From Roseovarius sp. UBA6167 (GTDB lineage: Bacteria; Pseudomonadota; Alphaproteobacteria; Rhodobacterales; Rhodobacteraceae), in contig DIUD01000084.1 in the NCBI GenBank assembly GCA_002428225.1, positions 1 through 16,379 of the forward strand: a DNA stretch of 16,379 bases, read 5' to 3'. Under the pieces are notes generated by a model. The model was not told the DNA's origin. It searched no databases and worked only from the letters and a program-made list of their open reading frames with translations. Both the position numbers and the translations under genes were made by a program. Shown here one piece after another: positions 10,773-16,379 of this stretch. Position 1 is the first letter of the stretch, and every line of letters begins with the position of its first letter.

Positions 10773-12164
10773 TCATGACGTCGCCGCGAAATTTCCCTTG
10801 GGCAGGGTGATGCAGAACGAGGTGCCGCCCTCGTCGCTTTTTTCCAGCATCAGGTTGCCGCCATGGCCGCGCACCAATTCGGCCGCGATGGTCAGGCCAA
10901 GCCCGGTGCCGCCCTTGCTGACCCCGCCCCGGAACGGCTTGAACAGATGCTCGCGCGCCTTGGGCGGCAGGCCGGGGCCGGTGTCGCTCACGCGGATGAT
11001 CCATTCGCGGGCGTCCTCGCCGGCGCTGACGGTGATCTCGCCGGCCGCGCCGCCGCGCAGGATCGCCTGCCGGGCGTTGCGCACGAGGTTGGCGAGCGCC
11101 CGGTGAAGCTGTTCGCCATCGGCGAGCACGATCAGATCGTCGGGCACCGCGTTGACCAGCCGCAGCTCGTGCCCCTCGGCGGCCATCCGTTCGTTCTCGA
11201 TCACATCGGCCACCAGGTCGCGCAGGCGGTGGCGGGCAAGGGTCGGGCCGGGCTCTTCGGCCTTGCCATAGGCCAGCGTCGCCTCGCACAGATGCACCGC
11301 GCGGGTGAGGGAATTGACCAGTTTCGGCGCCATCCGCCTGACAACGGGATCCTCGCTTGCCTCGATCCGGTCGGTGAAAAGCTGCGCCGCGGTGAGGATA
11401 TTGCGCAGATCGTGGCTGACCTTGGCCACCGCGCCGCCAAGCTGGGCAAGGTGCTCCTTTTGCCTGAGCGCGGCGGTCAGCCGGGTCTGGAGGATTTGCA
11501 GGCTTTCCTCGGCCTCGCGCAGTTCGGTGATCGTGGCGTCGGGCTTTATCACGAGGCGGGCATCCTCGGGATTGGCGGCATAGTCGCGCATGTTGCGCAC
11601 CACCCGCCGGATCGGACGCACCAGAAAACACTGCACCACCCAGAACAGCAGCGAGGCGGTAAAGACCGAGATCGCCAGCGACAGCCACAGGATGCGCAGG
11701 CCGTAATCGATCATCGCGGCGCGCAGTCCCGAGGTTTCGAGTGTGACCTCGATCAGCAACCCTCCCATGCGCACCGGCTCGCCGATGACACGGATCACCT
11801 CCGGCTCTGGCGAGGCGAGGCGGTGCATGGCGTCGCGGATGAGGGTGAGCGCGGTCGCCTCGCGCAGGTCGAAGGTTCTTGTCACCGTCGCGGGCACCGG
11901 CGAGGAGAGCACAAGCTGGCGTGCCTCGTCGCGGCGCAACACCACGTTGAACACCTCGGCGTTGTGCAGGAGTTCCGCTTGCAACTCGTCCGTCACCTCG
12001 CCCCCGGCCAGAAGCACGAGCGAGGCAATCTGCGCGCGTTCCAGCCGGTCGAGCAGGAATTGCTCGCGGAACCGCGCGACGGAGGGGACGAATATCAGCA
12101 TCTCGGCCAGCATCACGAACACGGCCGTCAGGATGAGAAAACGCCCCGATAGCGATCTGAACAC
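10773..12164 (-). CDS. Membrane sensor histidine kinase (orphan in this window)
   Basis: 463 residues from GTG 12164, behind CAGGGAG. It has a transmembrane helix at about 8-29, a periplasmic sensor region (about 30-153), a second helix at about 156-180, a HAMP-like linker (about 180-235, VRPIRRVVRNMRDYA), and a coiled segment leading to the H-box KVSHDLRNILTAAQL with phosphoacceptor H251. The ATPase domain has N363 (NLVRNARQAI), DTGPGLP (394-400), LFKPF (407-411) and GTGLGLTIA (419-427). All catalytic boxes are present, so it should be active. The sensory domain is not recognised and no response regulator lies nearby. It follows the MerA-like gene by 21 bp, which implies a shared transcript and perhaps a redox or membrane stimulus. 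Confidence 0.93.
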   Translation of the reverse strand: MFRSLSGRFLILTAVFVMLAEMLIFVPSVARFREQFLLDRLERAQIASLVLLAGGEVTDELQAELLHNAEVFNVVLRRDEARQLVLSSPVPATVTRTFDLREATALTLIRDAMHRLASPEPEVIRVIGEPVRMGGLLIEVTLETSGLRAAMIDYGLRILWLSLAISVFTASLLFWVVQCFLVRPIRRVVRNMRDYAANPEDARLVIKPDATITELREAEESLQILQTRLTAALRQKEHLAQLGGAVAKVSHDLRNILTAAQLFTDRIEASEDPVVRRMAPKLVNSLTRAVHLCEATLAYGKAEEPGPTLARHRLRDLVADVIENERMAAEGHELRLVNAVPDDLIVLADGEQLHRALANLVRNARQAILRGGAAGEITVSAGEDAREWIIRVSDTGPGLPPKAREHLFKPFRGGVSKGGTGLGLTIAAELVRGHGGNLMLEKSDEGGTSFCITLPKGNFAATS

Positions 12165-12185
12165 GCGCGCACTCCCTGACTGCGT

Positions 12186-13604
12186 TCAGGGCAGCCAGCG
12201 TTGCACGACCCCGACCACCCGTTTTACCATAGGGCTATCAAACAGCTTTGGCGAGAAATAGGCCCCCGCCGCGCGCTTGTTGATTTCGCCGAGCGTGGGG
12301 TAGGGCGCGACCATGTTGGCCACGTGCTTCATCCCGAGCCCGTTGGCAAGGACGAAGGCCCAGAGATTGATCAGCTCGCCCGCCTGGGCGCCCGCGATCG
12401 ACACGCCGACAGGGCGCCCGCGCACCACCATCACCTTTAGCAGCCCCTCGGTCTTGCGCTCGGCGATGGCGCGGTCGTTGTGGGTGTAGGGAAAGCGGAT
12501 CACCTCGAGATTGCCGCCGTGCGCCTCGCGCGCCTGCGACTCGGTGAGGCCGACCTGGGCCAGTTCCGGGTCGGTATAGGTGGCCCATGGGATGTGGCCC
12601 GTGCGCATCTTCGCGGGCAGGCCAAGCAGCGCCTGCCGGATGACCAGCCCCGCCTGGTAGCCCGCGACATGGGTGAATTGCAGCCCCCCCGCCACGTCGC
12701 CGATGGCATGGACGCGCCGATTGGTGGTGCGCATGGACGCATCCACCTTGATGCCGCGCGTCGTGGTCTCGATTCCCGCCGCCTCGAGGTCGAGCCGCTC
12801 GGTATTGGCGCGCCGTCCCACCGCCATGAGCAGGTGCGAGCCGCGAAAAATCCGCCCATCCCCGGCTTCGACCTCGATGGCGCCGGGTTTGCCGCTGATC
12901 CCGGCGACCATGGCGCCCTCGGCGATGTCGATGCCCTCGGCGGCAAAGCGGTCGCGCACCACCTGGACCATCTCGGGATCGTCCTGACCCAGAATCTTGG
13001 CTCCTTCGATCACCGTAACGGTGCAGCCCAGACGCCGATGCGCCTGTGCCATCTCCATGCCGATGGGGCCGCCGCCGATGACGAGCAGGTGGCCGGGCCG
13101 CTCGCGCAGCCCGAAAATCGTCTCGTTCGTCTCGTAAGGCACCGTGTCGAGACCGGGGATCGGCGGCACCAGGGGCGAAGAGCCGGTGGCGATGATCACG
13201 CGCCGCGCGGTGATGAGGTGATCGCCCGCCTTCACCTCGGTGGGCGAGACGAAAGCGCCATACTCGCGGATCACCCGCACGCCCAGGCCCTCGAACCGTG
13301 CCTGACTGTCCACCGGCGCGATCTGCGCGATGACGCCCGCCACATGATCCCTGGTGGCGGCGAAATCGACTTGCGGGACCACATCGGCCACGCCATATTG
13401 CGCGGCATGGGCCTGCGCATGGGCCGCCTTGCCGCTGGCGATCAGCGCCTTGGAGGGGACGCAGCCGAAATTGAGGCAGTCGCCGCCCATTCTGTGACCT
13501 TCGAGCAGGATGACGCTGGCGCCCATCTGCACAGCCCCCGCGGCAACGGACAGCCCGCCCGAGCCAGCCCCGATGACCAGCAGATCCGCTTTCAGCTTTT
13601 GCAT
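12186..13604 (-). CDS. MerA-like FAD pyridine nucleotide-disulfide oxidoreductase
   Basis: 472 residues from ATG 13604, 2 bp after the VTT gene stop, with AAAGGA upstream. The FAD motif is VIGAGSGG (10-17), the redox-active disulfide is GGDCLNFGCVPSK (C43, C48), the NAD(P) motif is VIGGGPIGME (175-184) and the second FAD motif is VHAIGDVAGG (298-307). The dimerisation domain ends APYPTLGEINKRAA: where lipoamide dehydrogenases have His-Pro-Thr-x-x-Glu, this has Tyr435-Pro-Thr-x-x-Glu, as I recall for mercuric reductases. The vicinal cysteines that close MerA are absent (the end is VVQRWLP), and there is no N-terminal metal-binding domain, so mercury reduction is unlikely. The substrate is unknown; a disulfide or quinone is possible. 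It is cytoplasmic and operonic with TVP38-type and kinase genes. Confidence 0.88.
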   Translation of the reverse strand: MQKLKADLLVIGAGSGGLSVAAGAVQMGASVILLEGHRMGGDCLNFGCVPSKALIASGKAAHAQAHAAQYGVADVVPQVDFAATRDHVAGVIAQIAPVDSQARFEGLGVRVIREYGAFVSPTEVKAGDHLITARRVIIATGSSPLVPPIPGLDTVPYETNETIFGLRERPGHLLVIGGGPIGMEMAQAHRRLGCTVTVIEGAKILGQDDPEMVQVVRDRFAAEGIDIAEGAMVAGISGKPGAIEVEAGDGRIFRGSHLLMAVGRRANTERLDLEAAGIETTTRGIKVDASMRTTNRRVHAIGDVAGGLQFTHVAGYQAGLVIRQALLGLPAKMRTGHIPWATYTDPELAQVGLTESQAREAHGGNLEVIRFPYTHNDRAIAERKTEGLLKVMVVRGRPVGVSIAGAQAGELINLWAFVLANGLGMKHVANMVAPYPTLGEINKRAAGAYFSPKLFDSPMVKRVVGVVQRWLP

Positions 13605-13606
13605 GT

Positions 13607-14350
13607 TCAGATATTCCTTTTTCCACGAATGGCCTTGATTGCCATCGGTAGCGCGGCAAGCGCCGCCAGCCCGAGGATCGGGCCGATGATCTGCGGTTCC
13701 CACAGGAGAGAGAGATCGGGGCTTTCGCCCCGGTCGAACACCTCGCCCAGCCCGACGCCGATCCAGGTATAGACGACGGCGCCGGGAATGATCCCCAGAA
13801 CGGTGGTGAGAACAAAGTTGGCAAACCGCACCCCCGCCAGCGCGGGCAGGAGATTGGCCACGAAAAACGGCACCGCAGGCACAAGGCGCATCAGGAACAG
13901 CACGCTGATCTCGTTGTCGTGCAGCCCCTGCTTGAGCCGCTTGAGCGTGCCGTCCGAGGTCTCGATCCTTGCGGCCAATGTGCGCCCCAGCCCCCAGCGG
14001 GCGGCGAGAAAGATCGCCATCGCCCCGAGCGAGGCGGCGGTCACGTTGACCACCGTGCCAAGCGTCAGGCCGAACAGGAACCCGCCCGTAACCGAGGCCA
14101 CCGCCGCGCCCGGCAGCGAGAAGGCGACGATCAGGAAATAGCTGGCGACGAAGGCCAGCGCGAGCAGCACGATATTGTCCTTGCGAAATGCCAGCAGCGC
14201 CTCGCGGTTGTCGCGCAACGTCTCGAAGGTAATATGCTCGCGCAGCGTCACCGCACCGATCAACGCTACGATGAGAATGACCGTCAGCGGCAGGTGCCGC
14301 ATCGGCCCGGTCTTGCGCCGCGCGGGCGCAGGTGTGGAACGTCGGTCCAT
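13607..14350 (-). CDS. TVP38/TMEM64 (VTT-domain) membrane protein
   Basis: 247 residues from ATG 14350 (MDRRSTPAPARRKTGPMRHL), first gene of the minus-strand operon. The first membrane helix (about 20-36) is followed by a loop and several further hydrophobic segments. It shows the family pattern SLPGAAVASVTGGFLFGLTLGT, then the central MRLVPAVPFFVANLLPALAG and VLGIIPGAVVYTWIGVGLG. VTT/DedA-type proteins are polytopic inner-membrane proteins implicated in lipid transport and membrane homeostasis. Many alphaproteobacteria pair a VTT gene with a MerA-like flavoprotein, as here, but the joint function is not established. A longer in-frame reading upstream to 14617 would run into the rpmH promoter region and is unlikely. 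The length is normal for the family. Confidence 0.9.
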   Translation of the reverse strand: MDRRSTPAPARRKTGPMRHLPLTVILIVALIGAVTLREHITFETLRDNREALLAFRKDNIVLLALAFVASYFLIVAFSLPGAAVASVTGGFLFGLTLGTVVNVTAASLGAMAIFLAARWGLGRTLAARIETSDGTLKRLKQGLHDNEISVLFLMRLVPAVPFFVANLLPALAGVRFANFVLTTVLGIIPGAVVYTWIGVGLGEVFDRGESPDLSLLWEPQIIGPILGLAALAALPMAIKAIRGKRNI

Positions 14351-14507
14351 GGGATCCCCGGTGCTGCCTGTCACCGCTTCTAGATGCACGGTCTTGGATG
14401 GGCGTGCCAGTGGCCTCACGAGGGGGTGATCGCGGGTGAGGCGCGGGTCGGTTCCTGTAACATGCTCCGCCGCTGCGCGAATCCGGCGAAAACACCGGCC
14501 GAGGGGT

Positions 14508-14536
14508 TTGACTTGGCCGGCAGGCGCCTCTATAGA
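14508..14536 (+). promoter_or_regulatory. Sigma70-type promoter of rpmH-rnpA-yidD
   Basis: TTGACT (14508-14513) and TATAGA (14531-14536) are separated by exactly 17 bp and lie 70 bp upstream of the rpmH start. This close match to the consensus fits a highly expressed ribosomal protein gene. The divergent VTT operon starts at 14350. Confidence 0.85.
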
Positions 14537-14606
14537 CCGGGCTTGAGATGAATTCGGGCAGGGCGCGATTCCAGCGGCCGCCGCCCGCAGAACCGGAGAC
14601 GGAGCG

Positions 14607-14741
14607 ATGAAACGCACCTTTCAACCCTCGAACCTCGTGCGCAAGCACCGTCACGGGTTCCGCGCGCGCATGGCCACCAAGGCCGGTCGCAAGATCCTCA
14701 ACGCGCGCCGCGCCCGTGGCCGCAAGTCGTTGAGCGCGTAA
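14607..14741 (+). CDS. rpmH: 50S ribosomal protein L34
   Basis: The 44-residue protein MKRTFQPSNLVRKHRHGFRA, followed by RMATKAGRKILNARRARGRK and SLSA, is the complete, canonical L34 of the large ribosomal subunit. GGAGACGGAGCG precedes ATG 14607. It heads the conserved rpmH-rnpA-yidD cluster and is transcribed from the promoter at 14508-14536. Confidence 0.99.
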   Translation: MKRTFQPSNLVRKHRHGFRARMATKAGRKILNARRARGRKSLSA

Positions 14742-14757
14742 GCGCCAGCCTTTGCAG

Positions 14758-15168
14758 ATGACATCGACACCGCCGGAGGCCCCTGATATTGACGCAGGGA
14801 ACGCGCCCCCGGCGGTGTCCTGTGTCCCGCCTGTCGAGGTGATGCGCAAGCGCGCCGATTTCCTCGCGGCCGCGCGCGCGGCGCGACAGGGCACCGGCAC
14901 GATGATGGTGCAGGGGCGCGATCGGCGCGACGGCAGGCCCTTGATCCGCGTGGGCTTTACCTGCTCCAGGAAGGTCGGCAACGCCGTCACCCGCAACCGC
15001 GCCAAGCGCCGTTTGCGCGCCATCGCCCGGGAGCTGATACCCGAGGCCGGCCGGCCGGGATGGGATTATGTGCTCATCGGGCGGGCCGATGCGACCGTCG
15101 CGCGCCCCTTTGACGATCTGCGCCGCGATCTGGCCCATGCGCTGCGCCGGCTGGGGCCGGGCGCATGA
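14758..15168 (+). CDS. rnpA: Ribonuclease P protein component
   Basis: 136 residues from ATG 14758, 16 bp after rpmH; the first 27 residues (TSTPPEAPDIDAG...) are an alphaproteobacterial-type N-terminal extension. The conserved body starts MRKRADFLAAARAARQG. It includes RVGFTCSRKVGNAVTRNRAKRRLRA with the RNR signature (79-81) that contacts the RNase P RNA, and ends DYVLIGRADATVARPFDDLR. The protein helps the catalytic RNA bind precursor tRNAs and remove 5' leaders. Its stop overlaps the yidD start as ATGA. A start at the ATG of MRKRAD is possible but would remove the extension. Confidence 0.96.
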   Translation: MTSTPPEAPDIDAGNAPPAVSCVPPVEVMRKRADFLAAARAARQGTGTMMVQGRDRRDGRPLIRVGFTCSRKVGNAVTRNRAKRRLRAIARELIPEAGRPGWDYVLIGRADATVARPFDDLRRDLAHALRRLGPGA

Positions 15169-15503
15169 CCCCGCTTTCCCGGCTTTTCGCTTTGCCCGTA
15201 AAGGCTTATCGGCTGATCCTGTCACCCTGGATCGGCTGGCATTGCCGCTATCAGCCCACTTGCAGCCAATACGCGCTCGACGCGCTCGAGGCGCATGGCG
15301 CGTGGCGTGGCGGCTGGCTTGCGCTGGGGCGCATCGCGCGCTGCAACCCCTGGGGCGGCTGCGGCTATGACCCGGTGCCGGGCGCGCATCCGGGCTGCGG
15401 CCAGAACGCCCTTTCGCCTGCCGCCGATCCATGCGATAGGGACCCGCCAAACGAGGCATCCATGGAGAACCGGAATGGAGATTCGCGAGGCGCTCACCTT
15501 TGA
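15165..15503 (+). CDS. yidD: Membrane protein insertion efficiency factor YidD
   Basis: 112 residues from ATG 15165 (ATGA overlap with rnpA). It shows the diagnostic KAYRLILSPWIGWHCRYQPT CSQYALDALEAHG and RCNPWGGCGYDPVP blocks with the conserved cysteines C27, C33, C60 and C66. YidD assists YidC-dependent insertion of inner-membrane proteins and is membrane-associated through its amphipathic N-terminus. Beyond VPG the protein carries about 40 extra residues (AHPGCGQNALSPAAD...) that are not part of the usual core. The frame ends 29 bp inside the guaB gene. The yidC gene, which normally follows, is not present here. Confidence 0.95.
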   Translation: MTPLSRLFALPVKAYRLILSPWIGWHCRYQPTCSQYALDALEAHGAWRGGWLALGRIARCNPWGGCGYDPVPGAHPGCGQNALSPAADPCDRDPPNEASMENRNGDSRGAHL

Positions 15504-16379
15504 CGACGTGCTGCTGGTGCCTGCGGCATCCTCGGTCCTGCCCTCGACCGCCGATACCCGCACCCGTGTCACGCACGCCATCCACCTCAACATCCCGCTG
15601 CTGAGCTCGGCCATGGACACCGTGACCGAGGCGCGCATGGCGATCTGCATGGCGCAGGCGGGCGGCATGGGGGTGATTCACCGGAACCTGAGCGTCGAGG
15701 AGCAATCGCTCGCGGTGCGCCGCGTCAAGCGGTTCGAGAGCGGCATCGTTTACAACCCGATCACGCTGCGCCCCGATCAGACGCTGGCCGACGCCAAGGC
15801 GTTGCAGGAACGCTATAATGTCACCGGCTTTCCGGTGGTGGACGAGACGGGCCGCGTCGTCGGCATCGTCACCAACCGCGACATGCGCTTTGCCGAGGAC
15901 GCGCGCACGCCGGTGCGCGTGATGATGACCTCGGACAATCTTGCAATCCTTCAGGAACCCGCCGACCGCGACGAGGCGAAATCGCTGATGAAGGCGCGCC
16001 GGATCGAGAAACTGCTGGTGACGGATGGCGAGGGCAAGCTCACCGGCCTGCTGACGCTGCGCGACACCGAACAGGCGGTGCTCAACCCCACTGCCTGCAA
16101 GGACCGGCTCGGGCGATTGCGGGTTGCGGCGGCCTCGACCGTGGGCGATGCGGGGTTCGAGCGCACCGCCGCGCTGGTCGAGGCGGGCGTGGATATGGTG
16201 GTGATCGACACCGCGCATGGCCATTCCGAAGGCGTGGCGCGCGCCGTCGAGCGCGCCAAGACGCTGTCGAACGAGGTGCAGATCGTCGCGGGCAACGTGG
16301 CCACCGCCGAGGGCACGCGCGCACTCATCGACGCGGGCGCCGATGCGGTCAAGGTGGGGATCGGGCCGGGCTCGATCTG
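15475..16379 (+). CDS. guaB: Inosine-5'-monophosphate dehydrogenase, N-terminal 301 residues (cut by window end)
   Basis: ATG 15475 follows GGAG by 7 bp and lies inside the 3' end of yidD. MEIREALTFDDVLLVPAASS, then SSAMDTVTEARMAICMAQAGGMGVIHRNLS, is the canonical IMPDH opening. Two CBS domains occupy about residues 93-205 (YNVTGFPVVDETGRVVGIVTNRDMRF; KARRIEKLLVTDGEGKLTGLLTLRD). The barrel resumes with VDMVVIDTAHGHS (substrate/NAD region) and the frame stops at GIGPGSI. The next codon begins TG and should be the catalytic cysteine of the GIGPGSxC loop. The enzyme oxidises IMP to XMP with NAD, the committed step of GMP synthesis. No promoter of its own is evident, so it may be read through from yidD. 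Confidence 0.98.
   Translation, partial: MEIREALTFDDVLLVPAASSVLPSTADTRTRVTHAIHLNIPLLSSAMDTVTEARMAICMAQAGGMGVIHRNLSVEEQSLAVRRVKRFESGIVYNPITLRPDQTLADAKALQERYNVTGFPVVDETGRVVGIVTNRDMRFAEDARTPVRVMMTSDNLAILQEPADRDEAKSLMKARRIEKLLVTDGEGKLTGLLTLRDTEQAVLNPTACKDRLGRLRVAAASTVGDAGFERTAALVEAGVDMVVIDTAHGHSEGVARAVERAKTLSNEVQIVAGNVATAEGTRALIDAGADAVKVGIGPGSI

Noticed and set aside
10863..12152. Long plus-strand open frame of 429 codons
   Set aside because: Antisense to the histidine kinase, whose H, N, G1, F and G2 boxes are all clear; long antisense frames are expected at this GC content.
12186..13604. True mercuric reductase (merA)
   Set aside because: No terminal vicinal cysteine pair, no N-terminal metal-binding domain and no mer genes nearby, despite the MerA-like Tyr-containing motif.
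13608..15023. Upstream continuation of the minus-strand frame of the MerA-like gene to 15023
   Set aside because: It runs antisense through rpmH, rnpA and the VTT gene and has no family content there; the real gene starts at the ATG at 13604 with a ribosome binding site and canonical FAD motif.
14698..16224. Long minus-strand open frame of 508 codons
   Set aside because: Antisense to rnpA, yidD and guaB, all of which are recognisable and intact.

Overview
The window looks like the chromosome of a GC-rich alphaproteobacterium, most likely in the Rhodobacteraceae/Roseobacter group. The evidence is the gene content and style of rpmH-rnpA-yidD, guaB, the MerA-like flavoprotein and the IS4/IS630 remnants. 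No species can be named from sequence alone.

Layout. (1) 1-1341: decayed insertion sequences. A frameshifted IS4-family transposase, open at the left edge, runs directly into the C-terminal half of an IS630-family transposase, which itself carries a 62-bp insertion with a 23-bp palindrome. (2) 1313-2074: two small genes on the minus strand (a two-helix membrane protein clipped by the IS630 end, and a very basic 53-residue protein), then a stretch without a convincing gene. (3) 2075-10654: an integrated element of about 8.6 kb in the 3' end of a tRNA-Arg(ACG) gene. It is bounded by a 15-bp exact direct repeat (2075-2089 and 10640-10654). (4) 10640-16379: the tRNA, then chromosomal genes: a minus-strand operon (VTT membrane protein, MerA-like flavoprotein, sensor histidine kinase) and a plus-strand block rpmH-rnpA-yidD-guaB behind a clear sigma70-type promoter.

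The integrated element has a P4-type tyrosine integrase next to attL, an ATGA-coupled gene of unknown function and an AlpA-type regulator. A compact plus-strand operon follows: two paralogous proteins with SSB-like acidic ...PF C-termini, a DUF3102-type protein, a zinc-finger/Toprim primase-like protein, a DUF3987 ATPase and two small proteins. The genes from DUF3102 onward overlap their neighbours by 1-4 nt. A convergent copy of the basic 53-residue protein comes next, and finally a two-gene unit (183-aa protein and 90-aa Cys/His protein). No conjugation, capsid, toxin-antitoxin or resistance genes are recognisable. The element is best described as an integrative mobilizable-type or phage-satellite-type island built around integration and DNA replication.

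Most unusual signals: (a) in-frame 9-bp tandem repeats in three unrelated genes of the element, two of them the same DNA word in opposite orientation and encoding different peptides; (b) twin proteins whose last residues imitate the SSB C-terminal tip, adjacent to a primase/helicase-like module; (c) a decayed second copy of the integrase leader beside attR; (d) a small basic protein gene present both in the element and just outside its left end.
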